Source: Bacillus sp. ISL-34 (GTDB taxonomy: Bacteria > Bacillota > Bacilli > Bacillales > DSM-1321). From it: DNA of 64,000 bases. Both the position numbers and the translations under genes were made by a program. Positions 34,178 to 43,010 of this stretch are shown in pieces; position 1 is the stretch's first letter; every line of letters begins with the position of its first letter. The stretch spans positions 186,001 to 250,000 of the forward strand of contig NZ_JAGGQJ010000002.1 in NCBI RefSeq assembly GCF_018613325.1. The letters are read 5' to 3'. Under the pieces are notes generated by a model. It worked only from the letters and a program-made list of their open reading frames with translations. It searched no databases and was not told where the DNA came from.

Positions 34178-35935
34178 ATGGCTAAACAAAAAATGACAGC
34201 TGCTGAGTTAATTGCCTTGTATTTAGAAAAAAGAGGGGTGAAACATGTTTATGGTGTACCGGGAGCTGCAATTTTACCATTCTATGATGCAGTAAAAGAA
34301 TTAACTAAAATTGAATCATATATTGTTCGTCACGAGCAAACTGGTGCTTTCATGGCTGATGGTTATTCAAGAGCAACTGGTGAAGTAGGCGTTTGTGCTG
34401 CCACATCAGGTCCTGGTGGAACCAACTTCTTAACTGGCCTTTACGGTGCATGGATGGATTCCATACCAATGATAGCCATTACCGGTCAACAAAAAAATAG
34501 TTTAATTGGAACCATGCAATTCCAAGAAGCGCCTATCGTTGAAATGGCAAAGCCCGTAACGAAAGCTGCATACCGTTTAACTGACGGTTCGAAAGCTGCT
34601 GAATTTATCCATGAAGCATGGGTAACAGCTACTACTGGCAGAAAAGGTCCAGTTCTTCTTGATTTACCAGTTGATCAACAAAAAGTTGAAATAGAAGTCG
34701 ACTTAGATGAGCTTATCGGTTCTACTCCAGTCGATAACTTACCACAAGCTTCTGACGCTGATATAGAGAAAACATTAGAATTATTAAAAGATGCTAAAAG
34801 ACCGGTCTTACTATCTGGTGGAGGGGTCAACATTGCAAACGCTACCATTGAATTAAAAGCGTTAGCTGAAGAACTGCAAATCCCTGTAGTAACTTCTGGC
34901 ATGGGGATGGATACATTCCCTAACGATCACCCTTTATTCGCTGGGCGTATGGGAACGATGCTTGATACTCCATTTGGTAACAAAACAATTGTTGAAGCCG
35001 ACTTAGTAATCAACCTTGCCGGACGTTTCGCTGATCGTTCAACTGGTAATGTTTCGATATTCACACAAAACGGTAAGAAAATTATCCACGTAAATCTTGA
35101 TAATAAGGAAATTGGTAAAGTTGTACCAACGACTTTAGGTATCGTTTCTGATGTTAAAACATTCATGGTTAAACTTGCAGAAGCCCATAAAGCACTTGGT
35201 GCTCATGTAGCCGCAACTGCCGAAGTAGGTACTAGAGTTAACTTAACTGAAGAGCGTAAGAAATGGGCACGTAAAACGGATTACACAACACTTCCAATCA
35301 GACAAGAGCGTGCATTGCGAGAACTTCGTGAATTCTTAGATCGCGATGCCTTCGTATCACATGACTGCGGTATCAGCCAAATCTGGTCTAGTCAATTATT
35401 TGAAACGTATGTACCAAGAACATACTTATTAACTGGTGGTGCGGGGACAATGGGGTGGGGCCTTGGTGCAGCAATGGCAGCGAAACTTGCATTTCCTGAA
35501 AGACAAAGTGTAAACATCCTTGGTGATGGAAGCTTAGGGATGTCATTACAAGATATTGCTACAGCTGCAAAGCATGATATTCCGGTAATTATTTTCTGTA
35601 TGAATAACTCATTAATGGGATTAATTCGTCAACAACAAAACTGGTTCTATAATGAACGTCAAATTTCTACGGACTTAATTTACAAAAATGAATTATGTGA
35701 TAATGAAGAGCGAGGAATCGATTTTGTTAAAACGGCTGAAGGTATGGGTGTTCGTGGTGAGCTTGTTACACATTATGATGATATCAAACCAGCTCTACAA
35801 CGTGCAGTTGACTCAGGTAAACCATATTTAATCGAAGTTATAGTTGATCCAGATCCTAAGAACGCATGCGAATTCTCTAATAACGGTGCACTTAACGGCT
35901 TCAAATACTCTGAAAAAATTGATTATTCTAAATAA
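34178..35935 (+). CDS. Glyoxylate carboligase-like ThDP enzyme (with canonical Glu)
   Basis: 585 residues, ATG immediately after the kinase stop. Acetohydroxyacid-synthase-type three-domain layout: PYR (VYGVPGAAILPFYDAV), central (VINLAGRFADRSTGNVSIFT, a Gcl-like stretch) and PP domain with ThDP motif NILGDGSLGMSLQDIAT through MNNSLMGLIRQQQ. Overall it resembles tartronate-semialdehyde synthase, which joins two glyoxylates with CO2 loss. Unlike E. coli Gcl, which has Val51 in RHVEGASHM, this protein has Glu53 in RHEQTGAFM, the canonical ThDP-activating glutamate. It may therefore have a different acceptor range or kinetics. Followed by a hairpin terminator. Confidence 0.85.
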   Translation: MAKQKMTAAELIALYLEKRGVKHVYGVPGAAILPFYDAVKELTKIESYIVRHEQTGAFMADGYSRATGEVGVCAATSGPGGTNFLTGLYGAWMDSIPMIAITGQQKNSLIGTMQFQEAPIVEMAKPVTKAAYRLTDGSKAAEFIHEAWVTATTGRKGPVLLDLPVDQQKVEIEVDLDELIGSTPVDNLPQASDADIEKTLELLKDAKRPVLLSGGGVNIANATIELKALAEELQIPVVTSGMGMDTFPNDHPLFAGRMGTMLDTPFGNKTIVEADLVINLAGRFADRSTGNVSIFTQNGKKIIHVNLDNKEIGKVVPTTLGIVSDVKTFMVKLAEAHKALGAHVAATAEVGTRVNLTEERKKWARKTDYTTLPIRQERALRELREFLDRDAFVSHDCGISQIWSSQLFETYVPRTYLLTGGAGTMGWGLGAAMAAKLAFPERQSVNILGDGSLGMSLQDIATAAKHDIPVIIFCMNNSLMGLIRQQQNWFYNERQISTDLIYKNELCDNEERGIDFVKTAEGMGVRGELVTHYDDIKPALQRAVDSGKPYLIEVIVDPDPKNACEFSNNGALNGFKYSEKIDYSK

Positions 35936-35937
35936 TC

Positions 35938-35964
35938 ATCACTCTTGATGGAAGTGATTTTTTT
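35938..35964 (+). terminator. Terminator after the carboligase gene
   Basis: ATCACT / AGTGAT stem with a nine-base loop and T7. It overlaps the start of a second, stronger hairpin at 35962. Confidence 0.6.
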
Positions 35965-35995
35965 GAAGCAATGGGATATAACCTATTGCTTCAAA
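35962..35995. other. Long perfect hairpin between carboligase and isomerase genes
   Basis: TTTGAAGCAATGGG / CCTATTGCTTCAAA stem with a six-base loop. It lacks a downstream T run on the plus strand, so it may attenuate transcription, stabilise the upstream mRNA 3' end, or act on the minus strand. Confidence 0.6.
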
Positions 35996-36050
35996 AAACA
36001 TATTAGTTATAAAAAGTAGTCTTGACTGTACTTAAATAATGGGTTTATTA

Positions 36051-36083
36051 AAGGAGGGAAGCCGAAAAATCGGCGAAACAATG
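36051..36083 (+). promoter_or_regulatory. Ribosome binding site separated from its ATG by a stem-loop
   Basis: AGGAGGG at 36051 is 23 bases from the ATG at 36081. The sequence between contains GCCGA AAAA TCGGC, a five-base GC-rich stem with a tetraloop. If folded, it reduces the effective spacing to about eight bases. The alternative ATG at 36039 lies upstream of the site and so cannot use it. Confidence 0.55.
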
Positions 36084-37019
36084 TCAGCAAATCTTCATAA
36101 TTCTATGAAAGTCGGAATTGTTCACTTTATGGCTTATCCGGAAACAATGGGTGGAGATGGCCCAGCTGTTGAAACAATTAAGAAAATTGTACAAGATGAT
36201 TTTTTCTCTGGAATTGAAATTACATCTATTAACAATCCTGAAGAACGTAAAGAGGCTACTCAAATTTTACAATCTGGTGGAATGAATGTAGGATTTGGTG
36301 CACAACCGATTCTATTAAGAAACAAAGGAAACCTTAATTCTTTTGATGAAGCTGAGCGTAGAAGGGCTATCGATTTAGTAAAAGGCGGAATTGACCAAGC
36401 TTACGAAGTAAATGCTGCTAAACTTGGTTTCTTAAGTGGGGCTAAACCAGATACTCAACAAGATGTTGCCTTACAATTACTAACGAATTCCATCAAGGAA
36501 TTATGCGATTATGCAAAATCTAAAGGTGACTTAGTACTCTCACTTGAAACATTTGATGATGAGACTGATAAGAAATGTCTAATCGGTTCGAATAAACTTG
36601 CTGTTGAAGTTGCAAAAGAAATTCGTAAAGTAGATCCCACTTTCGGTTTAATGCTTGATTTAAGTCATTTACCAATGCAACGTGAAACGTCTCATGATGC
36701 ATTAACGGTTGCTCGTGATTATATTAACCATGCCCATATCGGAAATTGCTATATTAAAGATACTTCTGATCCTGCTTACGGCGATCAGCATCCGCGTTTC
36801 GGATATCCAGGAAGTGAAGTTGATGTTTCTGAATTAGCGGAGTATTTACGATCTCTATTAGAAATTGGTTACATCGGTGAAGGTATAAAGAATATAGTCG
36901 CTTTTGAAGTAAAACCTGTAGGTACAGAAGCATCAGATATTGTAATTGCACAGTCAAAACGCACTCTCGTTGATGCATGGTCATTATTACATTCAAAAAA
37001 AGGGCGTTTAGTTGGTTAG
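36081..37019 (+). CDS. Sugar phosphate isomerase/epimerase family protein (xylose-isomerase-like TIM barrel)
   Basis: 312 residues from ATG 36081 (an upstream in-frame ATG at 36039 has no ribosome binding site). AP-endonuclease-2/xylose-isomerase-like TIM barrel: KVGIVHFMAYPETMGG, GIEITSIN, a metal-ligand pattern in LSLETFDDE, LMLDLSHLPMQ, HAHIGNCYIKD and VAFEVKPVG. Hydroxypyruvate isomerase (Hyi) and 2-oxotetronate isomerase (OtnI) belong to this fold. Next to the carboligase, interconversion of tartronate semialdehyde and hydroxypyruvate is the expected job, but the protein is longer than Hyi and only distantly alike. Confidence 0.75.
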   Translation: MSANLHNSMKVGIVHFMAYPETMGGDGPAVETIKKIVQDDFFSGIEITSINNPEERKEATQILQSGGMNVGFGAQPILLRNKGNLNSFDEAERRRAIDLVKGGIDQAYEVNAAKLGFLSGAKPDTQQDVALQLLTNSIKELCDYAKSKGDLVLSLETFDDETDKKCLIGSNKLAVEVAKEIRKVDPTFGLMLDLSHLPMQRETSHDALTVARDYINHAHIGNCYIKDTSDPAYGDQHPRFGYPGSEVDVSELAEYLRSLLEIGYIGEGIKNIVAFEVKPVGTEASDIVIAQSKRTLVDAWSLLHSKKGRLVG

Positions 37020-37042
37020 CCTATATATATGTACGATATGTA

Positions 37043-37080
37043 TTAAACGGTGACAAGTGCTTTTGCTTGTCACCGTTTAA
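37043..37080. terminator. Strong hairpin after the isomerase gene
   Basis: Perfect 15-base stem TTAAACGGTGACAAG / CTTGTCACCGTTTAA with an eight-base loop, 24 bases after the stop. The T run is weak but the stability suggests a terminator. Confidence 0.65.
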
Positions 37081-37227
37081 TCTAACTTTTAATCAGCTTA
37101 TCATGCAGAATTCCTATTGAGCAACGACTAAATAAGGTGTTAAAATATTACTTTGAATCAAAAAACTGGATTTTGTAATAAATGACAAAAATTTTCTTAG
37201 AGATTAAATTGGCAAGGAAGTGATCGA

Positions 37228-38478
37228 TTGGTTAAACTTCAGAAGGATGTTGATGCTATAAGAATCAACACTAGAACCGAAGAACTTGCTGCTTGTTCAT
37301 CTACATCTGTTGGTGTCACTAGACTACCTTTCACAGTGGAAAGTTTAAAAGCAGAAAGTCTAGTTGAAGAGTGGATGAAAGCAGCTGGGATGACGGTAAG
37401 AAAAGATGCGCTTAACAATATAATCGGACGTTATGAAGGGAAAAATCCTACAGCTCCAGTTTTAATGATTGGTTCACATTTAGATAGCGTGATTGAAGCA
37501 GGTAAATATGATGGTATTTTAGGAGTTATAACTGGAATAGAAGTTGTTCAAACTCTTAAGGATAATGGCATTATATTATACAATCCAATCGAAGTGGTAG
37601 GTTTTTGTGATGAGGAAGGAGTAAGGTTTCACTCAACTTTCCTTGGTAGTAAAGCGATTGCAGGAACTTTTACTGCTGAAGATTTAGAAAGAGCAGATGA
37701 ACAAGGAATAACAATTGCTGAAGCGTTGAAAGGAATTGGTATTGCTGACCCATATGCTTATAAAAACGCTAGTCGTACTCCAGAAGAACTTCTCGCTTAT
37801 TTGGAACTCCATATCGAACAGGGGCCTGTGCTTGAGAAGGAGAATGAACCTGTCGGCATAGTTCGTGGGATTGCTGGTGCTACAAGATTTTATTTTGAAA
37901 TTATCGGGAAACCTGGACATGCAGGGACAGTTCCTGTTGCCCTTAGACAAGATGCGCTTTTAGGAGCTAGTGATCTCATTTCCTACATTGAGAACATCGC
38001 TATCCAAAATGAACCATTAGTGGCGACTATCGGTAAACTTACTGTAAGTCCGGGTGCTAGTAATGTAATACCTGGCCTTGTAACAGGGACGCTGGATATC
38101 CGTGATTTAAATGTTGATCGTAAGAAAAAAGCCATTGATGCCATATTAACTGAAAGTGAAAGAGTAGCAAAAGCTAGGGGACTCCAAATTCATTTTGAAC
38201 AGGTCATGGAAGCCGATCCTGTATACTGTGATGAACAATTGATTAAAGTAATCGAGGAGTCCATTAGCGAACTGGATGGTAGTGCTATCAGTCTTGTAAG
38301 CGGTGCTGGTCACGATGCAATGGCTATGGCGGATGTAACGAATGTTGCAATGATTTTTGTTCGTTGTAAAGATGGTCTTAGTCATCATCCTGATGAATTC
38401 GTTACAGTAGAAGATATGGGTGCAGGAGCTAGAGTTCTTTACTCTACAGTGATTAAGATAGCCACAAAACAATATTGA
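37228..38478 (+). CDS. allC: Allantoate amidohydrolase (M20 hydantoinase/carbamoylase family)
   Basis: 416 residues, TTG start with AAGGAAGTG upstream. Di-metal M20 motifs in order: MIGSHLDSV (about 76-84), KYDGILGVI, FCDEEGVRF, LELHIEQGP and the terminal GLSHHPDE. The lid domain includes FEIIGKPGHAGTVP. It converts allantoate to (S)-ureidoglycine, ammonia and CO2. Monocistronic between two strong hairpins. A dead paralogue lies at 48888-49440. N-carbamoyl amino acid hydrolase activity is the main alternative, but the allantoin setting argues against it. Confidence 0.85.
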   Translation: MVKLQKDVDAIRINTRTEELAACSSTSVGVTRLPFTVESLKAESLVEEWMKAAGMTVRKDALNNIIGRYEGKNPTAPVLMIGSHLDSVIEAGKYDGILGVITGIEVVQTLKDNGIILYNPIEVVGFCDEEGVRFHSTFLGSKAIAGTFTAEDLERADEQGITIAEALKGIGIADPYAYKNASRTPEELLAYLELHIEQGPVLEKENEPVGIVRGIAGATRFYFEIIGKPGHAGTVPVALRQDALLGASDLISYIENIAIQNEPLVATIGKLTVSPGASNVIPGLVTGTLDIRDLNVDRKKKAIDAILTESERVAKARGLQIHFEQVMEADPVYCDEQLIKVIEESISELDGSAISLVSGAGHDAMAMADVTNVAMIFVRCKDGLSHHPDEFVTVEDMGAGARVLYSTVIKIATKQY

Positions 38479-38539
38479 GGGACATATCAGGTTTTGTAGA
38501 GAATATAAGACTATCAACTAATAGAGAACTTACAAAAAT

Positions 38540-38576
38540 AACTCGTGATCCGCCTGTATCGGATCACGAGTTTTTT
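38540..38576. terminator. Bidirectional terminator
   Basis: Thirteen-base perfect stem AACTCGTGATCCG / CGGATCACGAGTT with a seven-base loop and T6, after the allantoate amidohydrolase gene and before the convergent PucR gene. The 250 bases between it and the PucR stop hold no recognisable gene. Confidence 0.8.
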
Positions 38577-38829
38577 CAAAATGAATACATTTCAATTTTA
38601 GGACAGAGATCCTTCATTCGATGAAACAGACATGCGTATCGACAATGATCCAATGTTATAAAAGGAGTTCTGTATGTTCATAAAAAAAGCATTGAAATTC
38701 CTGGATTCCTCCATAATCCAAGTCACTTCCAGAAAATAAAGTCGAGATTTACTCTTCATATTGATCTCTGTCTGCGTGGGCAGTTTACCTTCAGTCAATT
38801 TCTGCTTTAGTAGTAATTACAATAACTTA

Positions 38830-40485
38830 TTAATCACTGTTACCCCTGAAAATAGAACTCATGAGTAAAGCTATACGTAAATGAAGTGAGTTTTTTGAAT
38901 CATGAACGGAATAATTCAACATGTCCTCACATTTGGCAATTCGGTATTTAACGGTATTACGGTGAACAAACAGTTTCCTGGATGTAATAGCAAGTTCACA
39001 ATTATTATCCAAATATACCAATAAGGTATTAACTAAGTCTTTTTCATCTTTATTTTTAGGGTAGGATAGAGAACGTAAAGTATTTTCATAAAATTTTTTT
39101 AAATCTTTTTCGGGAATTAATCGAATCAATTCTATTAATTGCTTGGTTTCGTAAAAGTTGATAAATTTATTTTGAAACAGTTCAGCCCCATTTGTCCATG
39201 CTTCCACTGCCTCTTCGTATGTAAGGTGGATATAGGTAAGGTCATTAGAAAAGTTACCAACTCCAAACGACAACGAAATTTTTAGATTTGAATAAGCCTC
39301 ATTCTGGAATTCCTTCAGCCTTTCTTCTATTATGCTTTTAATCGAATCATTAATATTCAGAGGAGCTTGCATCAAAATAACAAAATATCCATCTTTCATA
39401 AAAACGATGTTGTTAGTATCTATTTTTAAAAATGATTTATGTAAAAATTTATATAAATAGTCGTATAATCTATTCATTATGTCTGCACTTTTTTGTAAAG
39501 CGTTTTGTTTATCATCATCAATCTTACATACAATGCATACGTATTTCATATTGTCGATTAAGCCATGCTGTTTTCCCCTATGAATAATTTCTTGTTTGTT
39601 AGAAATCTTTCCATCAACAAGGGAAGCAAAAAAGTTATTTTCTAACAAACGACTGTTTTCTCTAATAGCCTCGTTTTTAAGCAGCGTGAATGAAATGACT
39701 GTTGATGCTTGTTCTATAGCTAATTGGGAAGATGGGTATGAAAGCTTCTCAGGGTGAAGAATTAATAGAAAATATGGATAGGGACGCATTGTTTTCACCC
39801 GAAACATTTTTATAGAAATGTCCGTATTTTGGATGTCGATTGTGAGCTGGTTTTTCTCTAGGTATGTTTCTATATCACGTTTAATGTGTTCTTGAATATT
39901 TTTCATAACGATTTTCATATTTCCTGTACGAAAATGATGAGAAAAGGATGTCACATCACCAATAGGATCAAGTAGGAGAACAGGACATTTTAATAGGGAG
40001 CCAAGATTTTCAATTAAAGAATTCAGACTGTAGCCTTTTATCATCATATTGGTAAATTCCTTGTGAATATGCATCGCATAAAATAACTCTTCAATTTGGT
40101 TATCCCATATAAAGCTTAATAATTGATGAGCAACCGCACCTAATGTTAATGTCTCTGGAATTTGAATAATTGGAAATTCTAATGAGTCAGCCAATTCGAT
40201 TACATCCTGCGGTATCTTATCAATGAATCTTTTAAGTTTAATGGCAATCCCTGCACATGGAAGTTCATTAATTTGGGAAATGAGATTGCATAATGCATGA
40301 GGGTCGTTTTTAAAAGCGTATCCTGTTGTCAATAATAGGGAGTTCTTAGCTAAAAAATTGATGGCATCTGGTGTTTCTGAAATCTCAATTGATTCTACTT
40401 TCCTTTTAAGTCCGGCATGTCCAGCAATAATTTTGGCTTCTTGAAACACATCAACGATAAATAAATCTTCTACCTTTTTCATCAT
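38830..40485 (-). CDS. pucR: PucR-family transcriptional regulator
   Basis: 551 residues: N-terminal PucR ligand domain (about 5-120; VEDLFIVDVFQEAKIIAG, AINFLAKNSLLLTTGYAF), a long GAF/GGDEF-like CdaR middle (about 150-440) and the C-terminal PucR helix-turn-helix HTH_30 (NNCELAITSRKLFVHRNTVKYRI). B. subtilis PucR activates purine catabolism genes from a CNTTGGTTAA box and senses allantoin-type compounds. This copy is inside the allantoin island and a related recurring box (TTGCTTATTA) precedes several of the operons, so it is the best candidate activator. Monocistronic, opposite to the catabolic genes. Confidence 0.85.
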   Translation of the reverse strand: MMKKVEDLFIVDVFQEAKIIAGHAGLKRKVESIEISETPDAINFLAKNSLLLTTGYAFKNDPHALCNLISQINELPCAGIAIKLKRFIDKIPQDVIELADSLEFPIIQIPETLTLGAVAHQLLSFIWDNQIEELFYAMHIHKEFTNMMIKGYSLNSLIENLGSLLKCPVLLLDPIGDVTSFSHHFRTGNMKIVMKNIQEHIKRDIETYLEKNQLTIDIQNTDISIKMFRVKTMRPYPYFLLILHPEKLSYPSSQLAIEQASTVISFTLLKNEAIRENSRLLENNFFASLVDGKISNKQEIIHRGKQHGLIDNMKYVCIVCKIDDDKQNALQKSADIMNRLYDYLYKFLHKSFLKIDTNNIVFMKDGYFVILMQAPLNINDSIKSIIEERLKEFQNEAYSNLKISLSFGVGNFSNDLTYIHLTYEEAVEAWTNGAELFQNKFINFYETKQLIELIRLIPEKDLKKFYENTLRSLSYPKNKDEKDLVNTLLVYLDNNCELAITSRKLFVHRNTVKYRIAKCEDMLNYSVHDSKNSLHLRIALLMSSIFRGNSD

Positions 40486-41267
40486 ACACCTTCTAATTCT
40501 ACATTTTGTCAGTTTTTATTACTAGAAAGGGAAGCAAACGAATCTTGTTAAATTTGGACAAAAATTTAAATGAAAATTGTTTACATTGCATAATGATTTT
40601 TTGAATGAATCCGCTTATAATCAATTGTATAGAGGATTGAAGGTTAATGAAACTGTTTTCAAGATTTTTTTTTACATTCCATAAATCCCAAGTTTTTATT
40701 AATTTAGAAACTATATTCCTATTTTGAAGGGCATACAATCCGCCAGTTTTTGCCTGCTCTCAAGCTATTATTTGCTCATTTTTCTCAGGTACGATACTCG
40801 CATTCGTTCATCTATATTGTTTTTGTTAAAAAAGTACAACAGAAACGAGAGGATGTGGTTAAAGGGGCTTAATTGATGGGAAAGTGAAATAGTCAGTAAA
40901 AAAGTCCGAATATTGAAAAATCATTTTTAGGGCAGGAGTAAATGATGATGACCGCCTTGGCGAGGAAATGCCGTACAAAAAAAGATAACAACCAAGGCTG
41001 CGCATCTCGCTTCCTGTTTCCATAAAGGTGGATTAAGTTGGGGAAATGGATTGTAAGTTTCATTCCAAAATTGCTTGATAGAAGTTTTAGTGGAATCTAC
41101 TAAATCTCAAAACGATGTTCAGAATGTAATAGTTGTATTTTATTCTGAATATATACGATTTCAACAGCCCAAAGCAAGATGTTCGTTTCTTCATTATGCA
41201 ACTGTAAAAGAGGATTGGCCTTAATAGTTTTTATAAAAATTGATTTCCCATAGAAAGGAATGAAACT
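40486..41267. other. Divergent intergenic region between pucR and allantoinase 2
   Basis: 782 bases. It contains GTTCGTTTCTTCATTATGCA followed by ACTGTAA at about 41178-41205, a weak relative of the recurring box. No gene is supported; an 80-codon minus-strand frame at 40499-40738 has no family resemblance. Confidence 0.55.
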
Positions 41268-42620
41268 ATGGCTACATATGATTTACTCATTAGAAATGGA
41301 AATCTTGTAATGTTTGATTCGATTGTTCAAGGAGATATTGCAATTAAGGAAGGGAAAATTAAAGAAGTGACTATCGGAAAAAATATTGAAGCTATAGCAA
41401 CAAGAGAAATTAATGCTGAGGGGCAGCACATCCTTCCAGGATTAATTGATACTCATGTTCATTTCAACGAGCCAGGCAGAACTGAGTGGGAAGGTGTTCA
41501 AACTGGTAGCAGAAGTTTAGCGGCAGGTGGGGTGACAACCTATTTTGATATGCCATTGAACAGTACACCACCAACAATCAATAAAGAATATTTGGCATTA
41601 AAGAGAGTTTGCTCCGAAGAAAAGTCGGTAGTCAATTGCCGCTTTTGGGGTGGACTTATACCAGAAAATATTGAGAATATTAAGGAACTTGATGAAAATG
41701 GAGTAATTGGATTTAAAGCTTTTATGTCACCGAGCGGAATTGTCGATTTCAATCATGTCGATGATATTACGATTTTTAAAGGGATGAGAGAAATTGCCTC
41801 TGTAGGTTCACTTTTAGCCGTTCATGCTGAAAGTACAGTCATTTGTGATCAGCTAGCACAAGAAAAACAAAGACAAAATAAGACGACTGCAAAAGACTTC
41901 GTCGAATCAAGACCGATAATTTCCGAAATTGAAGCGGTAAGAAGAATAATTTCATATGCAGAAGCTACAGGGTGTAAACTGCATATTGTTCATGCGAGCA
42001 GCCGCAAAGTAGTGGAAGTCATCAATCAGGCAAAGCAAAGAGGCCTGGATATTACGGTAGAAACATGCCCTCATTATTTATCTTTGACATTAAAAGACTT
42101 AGAGGAAAAAGGCGGATTGGCAAAATGCTGCCCTCCACTGCGTGATGATGAAGAAGTAGAACAATTATGGGAAGCTGTAGCAAACGGTGAAATTGACGTA
42201 ATAGCATCCGACCATTCACCAGCACCTGCCTCTATGAAAGAAGTAATAAATGATGACTTTTTCAGTGCCTGGGGTGGGATTTCCGGTGCCCAATCTACGC
42301 TCAATATTATGTTGACAGAGGGGCATTTCAACCGTAATCTTCCTCTGGGGAAAATTGTTGAATTAACATCAACGAACCCAGCTAAGTTATTTGGCCTTTA
42401 TCCCCATAAAGGGATAATAGCCGTTGATAGCGACGCTGATCTGGCGATAGTTGATCTGAACAGAAGCTTCGAGCTGAAAAAGGAAGATTTGTTCTACCGC
42501 CATCAGCAGTCGCCTTATGTTGGCAGGACATTCAAAGGGCAAGTAACGACAACGATTGTGAATGGGGCTATTGTTTTTGAAAATGGAAGCATTACCACTG
42601 TGGAAAAAATTAAAATCTAG
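41268..42620 (+). CDS. allB: Allantoinase (second copy)
   Basis: 450 residues with all cyclic-amidohydrolase metal motifs: DTHVHFNEPGRTEWEGV, IGFKAFMSP (bridging lysine), HAESTVI, IVHASS, ETCPHYLSL and VIASDHSPAP. AAAGGAATG precedes the ATG. It is clearly similar to, but diverged from, the copy at 27623, and closer to pucH-type enzymes in VHFNEPGR. Two intact allantoinases may serve different inducers or stereochemical forms of allantoin. It starts the group with ureidoglycine aminohydrolase downstream. Confidence 0.88.
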   Translation: MATYDLLIRNGNLVMFDSIVQGDIAIKEGKIKEVTIGKNIEAIATREINAEGQHILPGLIDTHVHFNEPGRTEWEGVQTGSRSLAAGGVTTYFDMPLNSTPPTINKEYLALKRVCSEEKSVVNCRFWGGLIPENIENIKELDENGVIGFKAFMSPSGIVDFNHVDDITIFKGMREIASVGSLLAVHAESTVICDQLAQEKQRQNKTTAKDFVESRPIISEIEAVRRIISYAEATGCKLHIVHASSRKVVEVINQAKQRGLDITVETCPHYLSLTLKDLEEKGGLAKCCPPLRDDEEVEQLWEAVANGEIDVIASDHSPAPASMKEVINDDFFSAWGGISGAQSTLNIMLTEGHFNRNLPLGKIVELTSTNPAKLFGLYPHKGIIAVDSDADLAIVDLNRSFELKKEDLFYRHQQSPYVGRTFKGQVTTTIVNGAIVFENGSITTVEKIKI

Positions 42621-43010
42621 GATTGTTAAGCTATAGAACTGAGATTTTATTAGCTTATTATGGATGAGTCGCTTTCAGACATTTATTTTAGGCTTACACA
42701 ATCTTAAAAGCAAAAGAAGCCTGTAAGGAACTAGGACCTGATTACCTAAAAGAGAAAATCATAGATGAAGAAATAAGAAATAATGTGTTTTATCTATAAT
42801 AGACAAAAATATAAAACGTTTTTATCGATTAGGCATAAAGACTAATTAAATGAAAGCAGTTAATATTTATATAAGGGACTTAATCGTTTCTAACACAAGC
42901 TAATAATATATGAAAAGAAGCTTCAATTATAAGTTGATTTATAGCGGGAACAGGGCACACCATGAGTCACATATTTCAAATAAAATACGATTAAAAGGAG
43001 AGTTTAAAAG
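42621..43010. other. Intergenic region with an unrecognised decayed frame
   Basis: 390 bases. The frame at about 42711-42799 reads AKEACKELGPDYLKEKIIDE, ending in FYL, and looks like a protein remnant, but I cannot name it. AAAGGAGAG precedes the next gene. Confidence 0.4.

Noticed and set aside
36039..36080. Upstream ATG as start of the isomerase gene
   Set aside because: The only good ribosome binding site lies downstream of this ATG, so the extra 14 residues are probably not translated.
40499..40738. 79-codon minus-strand frame upstream of pucR
   Set aside because: Low-complexity AT-rich sequence without start signals or homology.
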